Shown here one piece after another: positions 1-6,850 of a DNA stretch of 22,746 nt (its first letter is position 1; each line of letters opens with the position of its first letter). Made by a program: the position numbers and the translations under genes. Source of the DNA: Oscillospiraceae bacterium (lineage in GTDB: Bacteria > Bacillota > Clostridia > Oscillospirales > Oscillospiraceae). The notes beneath the pieces were generated by a model. The model was not told where the DNA came from and did no database searches. It worked only from the letters and a program-made list of their open reading frames with translations. The DNA lies in the NCBI GenBank assembly GCA_017409645.1, contig JAFQSI010000206.1, positions 1 to 22,746 on the forward strand. Reading direction: 5' to 3'.

Positions 1-58
1 CCTGTGGGGGAGGCAAGAGGAGCGCTGATGACGTAAGCGGATCAGCATACCTGAAATG

Positions 59-83
59 AAAAACGCCCCGCGGAAGCGGGGCG
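59..83 (-). terminator. Intrinsic terminator of the histidine-kinase-like gene
   Basis: On the minus strand, just after the stop codon at 93-95, an 8-bp perfect GC-rich stem (64-71 paired with 76-83, four-base loop) is followed by five T residues (plus-strand A at 59-63). This is a standard rho-independent terminator for the minus-strand gene. On the plus strand no T tract follows directly, so it is mainly one-directional. Bases 1-58 hold only short open stretches in each frame and no recognisable gene. Confidence 0.85.
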
Positions 84-92
84 TGTGAAAAA

Positions 93-1097
93 TCATTTGT
101 AGAATTCCGTCGGCAGCACATCGCTCAGCTCGATGAGCATCGGATCCCGCTCGCCGGAGTAGCTGACCCGGAGCCGGGGGCTGCGGGTCGTGGAATCCTG
201 CTTCAGCGGCAGGGTCAGGGTGACCTGCAGACCGCCCTCCGGCGGGGAAAGGAGCCAGACGGTGCCGCCGTGTACGGAGGCGGCCAGCTGCACCAGCTTC
301 AGTCCCAGACCAAGGCCGGACCGGCCGTCGCCCAGGCCCGGCTCCCGTCGGTAGCGGGTGAAGGGATCGCTGCCGGGCCAGGGGGTATGGCCCTGGTCCC
401 GGATGGTGATCCGGTAAAAGCGGGGACCGCTGCTCAGCTCCATGCGGATGGTCCCGCCGTCGGCGGCGAATTTCAGGGAATTGGACAGCAGATTGTGGAT
501 GGCCCGGGTCAGAAGCTGGGTGTCCACGCAGGAATAGACCGGCTTTCCCGGCCCCCGGAACTGAAGCTCCACGCCCCTGCTGCGGCAGACCGGCTGGACC
601 TTCTCCCACAGCTCGTACAGCACCGCGCCCACATCCTGCATCTCCGGATGGAACGCGCTCTGGGGCGACATATTTCCCACGATCCGCAGGAGCCGATACA
701 GCCCCCGCTCGATCTGGGCGACCTTTTCCGGGTCGGCGTCCAGCTCCTCCATCATCGACATCACATCCCCCAGGGGCTCCCGGAGGGTCTGGGCAGCCAG
801 AGCCAGGATCCGCAGCTCCGAATCGGCGCTGTCGGGCTCCAGGACGAAGATCTGCCGGCCGTCGATGACCGTGACCGAAGCGTCATAGCGCTCGCCGCAG
901 CACAGGAGCTTCAGACTCAGGAAGCCCTCCGTGAAGCTGCGGTATTCCTCCAGACCGGTCAGGAGCAGCTCCTCCACGTTCTGTTCCGGCCCGATCTGCC
1001 GGGCGAGGGCGGAACGGTTGGCGGCGATGATCCGGCCGTTCTCCGCGCAGAAGGCGGGACGGTCCATCAGCTCCAGCATATGGGTGATATTTCTCAT
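93..1097 (-). CDS. PAS-HATPase sensor histidine kinase-like protein with degenerate H-box
   Basis: A 334-aa cytoplasmic protein; no membrane segment or signal peptide is visible. Residues 1 to about 85 look like a PAS sensor domain. A DHp-like helix follows, then a GHKL ATPase domain with an N-box (NLLSNSLKF, around residue 205), a weak G1 box (DQGHTP) and an intact glycine-rich G2 box (GLGLGL, around residue 262). In the H-box the motif reads AAQTLREPL where SHELRTPL is usual, so the phospho-acceptor His is Gln103. The start at 1097 is chosen because AAAGGAG lies just upstream; the longer open frame to 1205 lacks this and would run through the promoter. No response regulator is adjacent. It may be a pseudokinase, a regulator of another kinase, or may use another residue. 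The kinase-like fold is clear; the function is not. Confidence 0.8.
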   Translation of the reverse strand: MRNITHMLELMDRPAFCAENGRIIAANRSALARQIGPEQNVEELLLTGLEEYRSFTEGFLSLKLLCCGERYDASVTVIDGRQIFVLEPDSADSELRILALAAQTLREPLGDVMSMMEELDADPEKVAQIERGLYRLLRIVGNMSPQSAFHPEMQDVGAVLYELWEKVQPVCRSRGVELQFRGPGKPVYSCVDTQLLTRAIHNLLSNSLKFAADGGTIRMELSSGPRFYRITIRDQGHTPWPGSDPFTRYRREPGLGDGRSGLGLGLKLVQLAASVHGGTVWLLSPPEGGLQVTLTLPLKQDSTTRSPRLRVSYSGERDPMLIELSDVLPTEFYK

Positions 1098-1138
1098 GGG
1101 CGCGCTCCTTTCCGCGGCTGGATGTCCGAAGTTTTTCG

Positions 1139-1173
1139 ACCCTTTCAGGGTACTATTATTGTACCCGTTTTTT
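1139..1173 (+). promoter_or_regulatory. Overlapping inverted repeats with T-run in the radC leader
   Basis: Two inverted repeats share their middle arm: ACCCT-TTC-AGGGT (1139-1151) and GGGTAC-7 bases-GTACCC (1148-1166). The second is followed by G and six T (1168-1173), as in a small intrinsic terminator. If transcription enters from the left, the hairpins are mutually exclusive, an attenuator-like arrangement upstream of radC-uvrB. Alternatively the three half-sites form an operator, since the segment also overlaps the divergent minus-strand -10 box. Both readings are inference. I see no strong plus-strand -35/-10 pair. Confidence 0.4.
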
Positions 1174-1185
1174 ACAAAATTGCAA
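1158..1185 (-). promoter_or_regulatory. Sigma-A-type promoter for the histidine-kinase-like gene
   Basis: Read on the minus strand, a -35 box TTGCAA (1180-1185) is separated by 16 bp from a -10 box TACAAT (1158-1163). This places transcription start near 1150, about 50 bases upstream of the ATG at 1097. The -10 box lies in the inverted repeat 1148-1166, so a protein bound there would be expected to block this promoter. The match is by eye only. Confidence 0.55.
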
Positions 1186-1203
1186 GCAAAAAGAGGTGGT
1201 CCC

Positions 1204-1902
1204 ATGAATATGCACGCAGAACACAGACGGCGGGTGAAAAATCGGTTCCTGAACGAGGGACTGGATCATTTCGAGGAGCTTCATGCCCTGGAGCTGCTGC
1301 TGTTCTTCGCCAATCCCCGGGAAGACACGAATCCCATCGCCCACCGGCTGCTGGAGCATTTCGGGAACCTGCGCCATGTGCTGGAGGCCCCGCCGGAGCA
1401 GCTCATGGCCGTCAAGGGCGTGGGCGAGCATACCGCCATCCTGCTCTCCCTGATCCGGGGACTGTCCCAGAAGTATATGCTCAGCAGCGACGGGACCGTC
1501 ACCGTGCTGAACACGCTGAAGGAGTGCGGCGATTATCTGACCAACCGGTTCATCGGCCGCCGGGACGAGGCGGTGATGCTGCTGTGTCTGGATGCCAAGC
1601 GGATGCCCCTGGCCTGCCGGATCGTCAGCGAGGGCAGCGTCAACACCGCCGAAGTCTCCGTCCGGAAGGTGGTGGAGGCGGCCCTCTCGGTCAATGCCAC
1701 CACCGTGGTGCTGGCCCACAACCACCCCAGCGGCATCGCCGTGCCCAGTATGGAGGACATCGTCACCACCCGCCGGATGGCTGTGGCCCTGGACGCGGTG
1801 GGCATCCTCCTGGAGGATCACATCGTGGTGGCGGGACGGGACTATGTTTCCCTGCGGGATTCCAATTATTACGACCCGGAGCAGTGCAGACTGCTGATAT
1901 AA
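1204..1902 (+). CDS. radC: RadC family JAB/MPN-domain protein
   Basis: A 232-aa RadC (UPF0758) protein. The N-terminal half has a helix-hairpin-helix-like segment around VKGVGEHTAILL. The C-terminal half is the JAB/MPN fold with the metal-binding signature H172-x-H174-x(10)-D185 (HNHPSG...SMED). These residues would coordinate zinc in a JAMM-type peptidase or a related hydrolase. Despite the name, a direct DNA-repair role of RadC has been questioned and its substrate is unknown. The start at 1204 follows AGAGGTGG; a longer in-frame extension to 931 lies antisense to the preceding gene and is not credible. The gene ends 10 bases before uvrB, so the two are almost certainly co-transcribed. Confidence 0.92.
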   Translation: MNMHAEHRRRVKNRFLNEGLDHFEELHALELLLFFANPREDTNPIAHRLLEHFGNLRHVLEAPPEQLMAVKGVGEHTAILLSLIRGLSQKYMLSSDGTVTVLNTLKECGDYLTNRFIGRRDEAVMLLCLDAKRMPLACRIVSEGSVNTAEVSVRKVVEAALSVNATTVVLAHNHPSGIAVPSMEDIVTTRRMAVALDAVGILLEDHIVVAGRDYVSLRDSNYYDPEQCRLLI

Positions 1903-1912
1903 GGAGGCATCC

Positions 1913-3874
1913 ATGGACAAATTCAAACTCGTTTCCGATTATAAGCTCTCCGGCGATCAGCCCGAGGCCGTGGCCCGGCTGGCCCACGGCGTGGACCTGG
2001 GGCTCCGGGAGCAGGTGCTGCTGGGCGTCACCGGCTCCGGCAAGACCTTCACCATGGCCTCCGTCATCGAGAAGGTGAACAAGCCGACCCTGGTGCTGGC
2101 CCACAATAAGACCCTGGCGGCCCAGCTCTGCTCCGAGTTCCGGGAGTTTTTCCCCCATAACGCCGTGGAGTATTTCATTTCCTACTACGACTACTATCAG
2201 CCCGAGGCCTACATCGCCCACACGGACACCTACATCGAAAAGGACGCCTCCGTCAACGAGGAGATCGACCGGCTCCGCCACAGTGCGACCTCCGCGCTGT
2301 TCGAGCGCCGGGACGTGATCGTGGTTTCGTCGGTGAGCTGCCTGTATGGCCTGGGCGACCCCATCGACTACAAGTCCATGGTCATCTCCCTGCGGGTGGG
2401 CAACGAATATCCCCTGGACGATGTGCTGCGTAAATTGGCGGAGATCCGCTACGAGCGCAATGACATCGATTTTTCCCGAAACAAGTTCCGGCTCCGGGGC
2501 GACACCCTGGAAGTTTACCCCGCCTACTGGTCCGGCAAGGCCATCCGGGTGGAGTTTTTCGGGGATGAGGTGGATCGGATCTCGGAGATCAACGCCGTCA
2601 CCGGCATGGCGGAGCGGTATCTGGACCATGTGGCCATCTACCCCGCCAGCCACTATGTGGCCTCTCAGGAAAAGCTGAGCCGGGCCATGACGGACATCCG
2701 CCGGGAGTGCGATGAGCAGGTGGCCTTCTTCCGGGCCCAGAACAAGCTCATCGAGGCCCAGCGCATCGCCCAGCGGACCGCCTACGACCTGGAGATGCTC
2801 ACGGAGATCGGCTTCTGCAACGGCATCGAGAACTATTCCCGGGTCATCCAGGGCCGGGCCCCCGGCACGCCGCCCACGACCCTGCTGGACTATTTCCCCG
2901 AGGATTTCCTGATGTTCATCGACGAGAGCCACGTGACCCTGCCCCAGACCCGGGCCATGTACGCCGGCGACCGCAGCCGCAAGGACGCTCTGGTCAATTA
3001 CGGCTTCCGGCTGCCCTCGGCCTACGACAACCGGCCCCTGAACTTCCAGGAATTCGACTCCAAGCTCAACCAGGTCATCTATGTCTCCGCCACGCCTGCG
3101 GAGTATGAGCGGACCCGCTCCGCGCAGACCGTGGAGCAGGTCATCCGGCCCACGGGCCTGCTGGACCCCATCGTGGAGGTCCGGCCCATCGACGGGCAGA
3201 TCGACGACCTGATCGGCGAGATCAACGCCCGCACCGCCAAAAACGAGCGGGTCCTGGTGACCACCCTGACGAAAAAAATGGCAGAGGATCTGACCAGCTA
3301 CTTCCAGAAGGCGGGCATCCGCGTCCGGTATATGCACTCGGACATCGCCGCCATGGAGCGGATGGAGATCATCCGGGACCTGCGGATGGCAAAATTCGAC
3401 GTTCTCGTGGGCATCAATCTGCTGCGCGAGGGCCTGGACCTGCCGGAGGTCAGTCTGGTCGCCATTCTCGACGCGGACAAGGAGGGCTTCCTGCGCAGCG
3501 AGACCAGCCTGATCCAGACCATCGGCCGCGCCGCGCGAAATGCCGAGGGTCGGGTCATTATGTACGCGGACAATGTCACGCCCAGTATGCGCGCCGCCAT
3601 CGACGAGACGGAGCGCCGCCGGGGCATCCAGGACGCCTGGAACAAGGCCCACGGCATCGTGCCGAAGACCGTCATCAAGTCTGTCCGGGATCTGATCGAG
3701 ATCTCGGCCCCCACCGCCGAGCGCAAGTCCCGCACCGGCGTGAAGATGACCAGGGCCGAGAAGGAGCGGGAGATCGCCCGTCTGGAGAAGCAGATGAAGG
3801 AGGCCGCCCGGATGATGGAGTACGAGTACGCCGCCGTCCTCCGGGACCAGATCATCGAGCTGCGGGGCAAATAA
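1913..3874 (+). CDS. uvrB: UvrABC system protein B (excinuclease ABC subunit B)
   Basis: A 653-aa protein, close to the usual UvrB length. It loads onto DNA with UvrA, verifies damage by inserting a beta-hairpin and recruits UvrC for dual incision in nucleotide excision repair. Visible motifs are Walker A GVTGSGKT (38-45), the aromatic beta-hairpin segment YYDYYQPEAY (around residue 96), motif II DESH (337-340), motif VI QTIGRAAR (535-542) and the C-terminal UVR coiled coil (about 618-653) that contacts UvrC. The start follows AAGGAGG. It is in an operon with radC upstream and a membrane-anchored protein 14 bases downstream. Many Firmicutes carry uvrA next to uvrB; here it does not follow and must lie elsewhere. 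Confidence 0.98.
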   Translation: MDKFKLVSDYKLSGDQPEAVARLAHGVDLGLREQVLLGVTGSGKTFTMASVIEKVNKPTLVLAHNKTLAAQLCSEFREFFPHNAVEYFISYYDYYQPEAYIAHTDTYIEKDASVNEEIDRLRHSATSALFERRDVIVVSSVSCLYGLGDPIDYKSMVISLRVGNEYPLDDVLRKLAEIRYERNDIDFSRNKFRLRGDTLEVYPAYWSGKAIRVEFFGDEVDRISEINAVTGMAERYLDHVAIYPASHYVASQEKLSRAMTDIRRECDEQVAFFRAQNKLIEAQRIAQRTAYDLEMLTEIGFCNGIENYSRVIQGRAPGTPPTTLLDYFPEDFLMFIDESHVTLPQTRAMYAGDRSRKDALVNYGFRLPSAYDNRPLNFQEFDSKLNQVIYVSATPAEYERTRSAQTVEQVIRPTGLLDPIVEVRPIDGQIDDLIGEINARTAKNERVLVTTLTKKMAEDLTSYFQKAGIRVRYMHSDIAAMERMEIIRDLRMAKFDVLVGINLLREGLDLPEVSLVAILDADKEGFLRSETSLIQTIGRAARNAEGRVIMYADNVTPSMRAAIDETERRRGIQDAWNKAHGIVPKTVIKSVRDLIEISAPTAERKSRTGVKMTRAEKEREIARLEKQMKEAARMMEYEYAAVLRDQIIELRGK

Positions 3875-3888
3875 AGAGAGGACTTGAG

Positions 3889-4875
3889 ATGGAGAAAAAG
3901 ATCGGAACATTTTTGATGATCATGCTGGTCATCTGCGCCGTGCTGCTCCTGGCAGCCACGGACAGCGGCGGCTACCGCCCCGAACCCACCCAGCCCACGG
4001 AGCCCGGGGAGACGACCGTCCAGACCACCGGCACACAGCCCACCGAGCCGCCGGTCCTGGCGTCGCCGCCCACCGCGCCTGCGTCGGATGCCGCTGCCCG
4101 GGTGGAGCGGATCCTGGACGGAAAGGTCCTGGCCCAGACGGCACTGTCCCACCGGACCTACGAGTCCGGCCTGAACCGGGTGGAGGGCACCGAGGGGGCG
4201 TCAGAGCTGTCCTGTGCCTACCGGCTGGGCGAGCTGGCGGCCCAGCGGAAAATGAACCCCATCTCCGGCTTCTGGCTGCTGGTTTCCGGGGGTGTGTATG
4301 AAAAACAGCCGGATACCTCCGGCGTGCTGTCGGTCCCCGAATTTTCCGTGCCGAAGCAGAAGAAAAAGCAGTATGACTACACCGACGAGGGAGCCCGGAA
4401 GCTGCTGACGGACCTGCTGACCCTCTCCGCCAAAATGGACGATGGTCTGGAGCTGGAGCTGAGTCTGCTGGGGGCCAACGGCAAGGTGGAAGCCGATCAG
4501 GTATTCCACGCGGAGCAGGAGGGCTGCCGCTATGCCTACTTCGTCTGCTCCTCGGACCGGTCCACCCACCTTTTGTGCTTCTACCTGCGGTCCGACGCCG
4601 CCGGGGAGAAGATCGCCGATGTGGAATTCCAGCTGCTGAACATGCGCCACGCCACCGGCGATGCGCTGTCGCTGTCGGAGCTGGAGACGCAGGGCGACCG
4701 GCAGGCCGCGGCGCTGATGGCCGCGGCGGAGCTGCTGATGACGGGTAAAACCACGGCGTCTGCCGGTCAGATCCCCTTCAGCAGCGAGGTCGGCGGCCTG
4801 TCCGCGTCCGTGGAGCGGTTCTATTTCACCGCCGACGGAGAAGTGGGTACCCTGACCAATTACCGCCTGGGCTGA
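3889..4875 (+). CDS. Membrane-anchored protein of unknown function
   Basis: A 328-aa protein that I do not recognise. Residues 1-5 are charged, residues about 7-23 form one hydrophobic segment (signal anchor or uncleaved signal), and residues about 30-65 are a low-complexity Pro/Thr/Glu spacer typical of extracytoplasmic linkers. The remaining 260 residues look like a soluble mixed alpha/beta domain with no motif I can name. There is no lipobox cysteine after the hydrophobic segment, so it is not an obvious lipoprotein. The ATG follows GAGAGG with good spacing and lies 14 bases after uvrB, so it is likely the last gene of the radC-uvrB transcript, ending at the hairpin just downstream. A role in repair is not implied by the sequence. 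Confidence 0.8.
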   Translation: MEKKIGTFLMIMLVICAVLLLAATDSGGYRPEPTQPTEPGETTVQTTGTQPTEPPVLASPPTAPASDAAARVERILDGKVLAQTALSHRTYESGLNRVEGTEGASELSCAYRLGELAAQRKMNPISGFWLLVSGGVYEKQPDTSGVLSVPEFSVPKQKKKQYDYTDEGARKLLTDLLTLSAKMDDGLELELSLLGANGKVEADQVFHAEQEGCRYAYFVCSSDRSTHLLCFYLRSDAAGEKIADVEFQLLNMRHATGDALSLSELETQGDRQAAALMAAAELLMTGKTTASAGQIPFSSEVGGLSASVERFYFTADGEVGTLTNYRLG

Positions 4876-4879
4876 ACGA

Positions 4880-4911
4880 AAAGGGCCTGCTGCGTTTGCA
4901 GCAGCCCCTTT
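4880..4911 (+). terminator. Hairpin terminator after the radC-uvrB operon
   Basis: A near-perfect 14-bp stem (4880-4893 with 4898-4911, one C-C mismatch, GTTT loop) begins five bases after the stop of the preceding gene. The stem ends in A and T runs, so it can act in both directions. Its core GGGCCTGCTGC recurs at other gene ends in this window. Confidence 0.75.
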
Positions 4912-4947
4912 CGGACCATCAAGGAACCCCTAAAACGCGAAAAACGC

Positions 4948-4985
4948 CTTGGCTCTCCCAGAGGGAGAGGCAAGTGACTTTTTTG
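4948..4985 (+). repeat. REP-like hairpin with T-run in convergent intergenic region
   Basis: CTCTCCC (4953-4959) pairs with GGGAGAG (4963-4969) across an AGA loop, and the stem extends through CTTG/CAAG (4948-4951 with 4971-4974) after one mismatch. A run of six T follows at 4979-4984. It may be an extra terminator, or a copy of the CTCTCCC/GGGAGAG intergenic repeats that I recall from Clostridia genomes. A genome-wide copy count would decide. Confidence 0.5.
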
Positions 4986-4993
4986 GCAAGCTG

Positions 4994-5027
4994 AAAGGGC
5001 CTGTTGCAAAATGCAACAGGCCCCTTT
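4994..5027 (-). terminator. Hairpin terminator of the phosphoglycerol transferase gene
   Basis: A long stem (4994-5008 with 5012-5027, one bulged C) sits one base beyond the stop codon of the minus-strand gene that ends at 5029. It shares the AAAGGGCCTG...CAGGCCC core with the hairpin at 4880-4911, with TTGC/GCAA in place of CTGC/GCAG. The two gene ends therefore face each other with sister terminators. Confidence 0.7.
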
Positions 5028-5028
5028 G

Positions 5029-6555
5029 TCATGCGTTGGGATCGTTATGGAAGTTTTCAATGTAGTAATCGGAGGCCTTGCTCAGCTCGCTGTTGAATTT
5101 CTCATAGCCCCAGCGCTCGGCCAGTGTGGGCAGATTGGAGAACAGATTGGTGCCCAGACCCAGCCGGTCCCCCTCGATGGTGCAGCCCATGGCCGCCAGG
5201 GTGGTAGGGAACAGGTCCACGCCGCAGTATTCCCGGTTCTTGGTGTTGCCGGATTCCAGGGCGGAGTTCAGGATGCAGTGGTAGACCATCCGCTGATAGC
5301 TGTTGTCCACATTGCTCTGGAAATAGCCGTTGTCCATGGACAGGTGGTCGCCGGTGATGATGACGGTGGTGTTCTCATAGAAGGGCTGCTCCTGGAGCCA
5401 GCGGACGAACTCCAGCACCTGACGGCTGGAGCAGGCGATGGACTGCTCATAAGTCTCCTCATACTCGCCCCGGCAATATTCGCACTGGTAGCCGCCGATG
5501 TGGTGGGTGTCCACGGTGAGCATGGTGAAGGCGAAGGGCTCATCGCTCTGGGAGATCTCCGTCAGCTCCTGCTTCGCGTATTCGAACAGGTGCAGATCCT
5601 CCATGCCCCACCAGACGAAATAGTCCTTCGGGATGATGCCGTCCCGCCGTGCGGTGTAGATGTCATAGCATTGGTCCAGACCGTGCTGCATAAAGTAGGG
5701 CTTTCTGCCGCCGAAATTGGCGTCGGAGCCCACCATCAGGGTAGTATGATAGCCGGCATCCTCCAGGAGATTTGTGATGGTGGTGACGCCGGGCAGGAAC
5801 AGCTCGCCGCCCTGACCGTAGTCGTTCTGATTGCCGGAGGGGGTCTTGAGACTGATGCCAGCAGTCTGGGATACCATGGCGGCAATGGTCCAGCTGGCTC
5901 CGTTGGTGGCGTGGAAGCCGCCGACGCCGTCGGTGTGGGAGAAATTGATGTTGTCCCTGGCCAGCTCGTACAGCTCCGGGATCAGATTGACATCGGAGGC
6001 ACCGCCCAGCTCTTCGGAGAGATAGGTCGTCTCCATGGATTCAAGCATGATGTAGACCAGGTTCCGTTTTTCCTCCGGGAAAGTGATCTCCACCGAATCG
6101 GGATCGACATATTCCCGGTCATACATGCTGCCGGGGTAGAGCTGGTCCCGGACATACAGGAAAAATCCGGTGTCATACATGGAATAGAGCAGCAGAACAG
6201 CGGATCCGGCGACGGCAAAAAAACAGCTCAGCCAGGCAGGGAAGGGGAACAATTGCAGCTTTTTGATGATCAAAGGCCGCCTGGGCTTCCAGAACAGGAC
6301 GACACAGGCCGAGATGCCGAGGAACAGAGCCGTGGCAAGCTCCTTCAGATAGAGCTTCAGCATATCGGGAGAGGTGCCGCCGATCCCGGAGGTCAGGGTG
6401 AAAATGATCGAATCGAAGCCCGTGGCTCCGAAGGAGTTCATATACCAACGGGCAGAAAATGCAAGCACGAAGCTGAAGACGATCAGGATGCAAAGAAAGA
6501 TCGTGACAGGTAAGGGAAGCCGGGGGGAGACACGGCTTTTTGCTGGGACCGGCAT
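5029..6555 (-). CDS. LTA synthase/OpgB-like membrane phosphoglycerol transferase (sulfatase fold)
   Basis: A 508-aa membrane enzyme of the alkaline-phosphatase/sulfatase superfamily, expected to move glycerol-phosphate from phosphatidylglycerol to a surface polymer or glycan on the outer face of the membrane. There are about three membrane helices (residues 16-38, 70-89 and 109-127), fewer than the five of classical LtaS, then an extracytoplasmic catalytic domain. The likely metal and catalytic residues are visible: Glu172 (IMLESMETT), nucleophile Thr223 (NGASWTIAAM), His351/His352 (VDTHH) and Asp403-His404 (GDHLSM). The wording around Thr223 resembles OpgB/MdoB phosphoglycerol transferase I more than LtaS. 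AGGAGG lies nine bases before the ATG. It has its own promoter and terminator, so it is monocistronic. The acceptor is not shown by the sequence. Confidence 0.85.
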   Translation of the reverse strand: MPVPAKSRVSPRLPLPVTIFLCILIVFSFVLAFSARWYMNSFGATGFDSIIFTLTSGIGGTSPDMLKLYLKELATALFLGISACVVLFWKPRRPLIIKKLQLFPFPAWLSCFFAVAGSAVLLLYSMYDTGFFLYVRDQLYPGSMYDREYVDPDSVEITFPEEKRNLVYIMLESMETTYLSEELGGASDVNLIPELYELARDNINFSHTDGVGGFHATNGASWTIAAMVSQTAGISLKTPSGNQNDYGQGGELFLPGVTTITNLLEDAGYHTTLMVGSDANFGGRKPYFMQHGLDQCYDIYTARRDGIIPKDYFVWWGMEDLHLFEYAKQELTEISQSDEPFAFTMLTVDTHHIGGYQCEYCRGEYEETYEQSIACSSRQVLEFVRWLQEQPFYENTTVIITGDHLSMDNGYFQSNVDNSYQRMVYHCILNSALESGNTKNREYCGVDLFPTTLAAMGCTIEGDRLGLGTNLFSNLPTLAERWGYEKFNSELSKASDYYIENFHNDPNA

Positions 6556-6611
6556 GGCGAAAAACCTCCTGAAGTTCAGAAAAATAGGAAACTGATCGAA
6601 ATGACGGGGAA

Positions 6612-6640
6612 ATCATATCAGATTTCAGGGCTGAAATCAA
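6612..6640 (-). promoter_or_regulatory. Promoter of the phosphoglycerol transferase gene
   Basis: On the minus strand, -35 TTGATT (6635-6640) and -10 TATGAT (6612-6617) are separated by exactly 17 bp, a strong sigma-A arrangement about 57 bases before the ATG at 6555. The spacer is almost entirely filled by a perfect palindrome, listed separately. Confidence 0.75.
6621..6638. promoter_or_regulatory. Perfect palindromic operator candidate inside the promoter
   Basis: GATTTCAG (6621-6628) and CTGAAATC (6631-6638) form a perfect 8-bp inverted repeat with a GG centre, lying between and partly over the -35 box of the phosphoglycerol transferase promoter. A dimeric regulator bound here should block RNA polymerase. 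I do not recognise the site as belonging to a named regulator. Confidence 0.6.
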
Positions 6641-6671
6641 GGGCGGCAATTCTTAAGTTTTTGTGGAGGAA

Positions 6672-6705
6672 CAAAAAGGAAACGGCACCGCATTGCGGTG
6701 CCGTT
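6672..6705 (-). terminator. Intrinsic terminator downstream of the SLH protease
   Basis: An 11-bp perfect stem (6681-6691 with 6695-6705, ATT loop) is followed on the minus strand by TTCCTTTTTG, a good terminator for transcripts coming from the large protease gene. It also shields the next promoter at 6612-6640 from read-through. The 295-base gap 6556-6850 holds this, the hairpin at 6791-6814 and that promoter, with no credible gene. Confidence 0.75.
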
Positions 6706-6790
6706 GGTGTGACAGAGCGGGCTCCGGATTTTCAGAGAACGGCTTCAGTCATGCAGTCAGAGCCGCGACTGTGGGTTATCGACACTCAGA

Positions 6791-6814
6791 CAGGCCCGCC
6801 GGATGGCGGGCCTG
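6791..6814 (-). terminator. GC-rich hairpin downstream of the SLH protease
   Basis: A perfect 10-bp stem (6791-6800 with 6805-6814, GGAT loop) lies 36 bases past the protease stop codon. No T run follows on either strand, so it may be an mRNA 3'-end stabiliser or pause site ahead of the proper terminator at 6672-6705 rather than a terminator itself. Confidence 0.45.
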
Positions 6815-6850
6815 CGCTGGTTTATTGTGACGATTGCGTGTGAAACGGGA

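Noticed and set aside
1..58. Possible 3' end of an upstream plus-strand gene
   Set aside because: Each plus frame stops within 59 bases and the residual peptides (11-18 residues) are too short to assign.
1127..1138. CGAA-N4-TTCG dyad upstream of radC-uvrB as a LexA (SOS) box
   Set aside because: The Gram-positive SOS box needs GAAC-N4-GTTC; here the inner C and G are missing, so the match is too weak to call despite the suggestive position before uvrB.
6601..6843. 80-codon plus-strand open frame in the gap after the phosphoglycerol transferase
   Set aside because: It runs through two hairpins and a minus-strand promoter, has no Shine-Dalgarno site and no sequence character of a protein.
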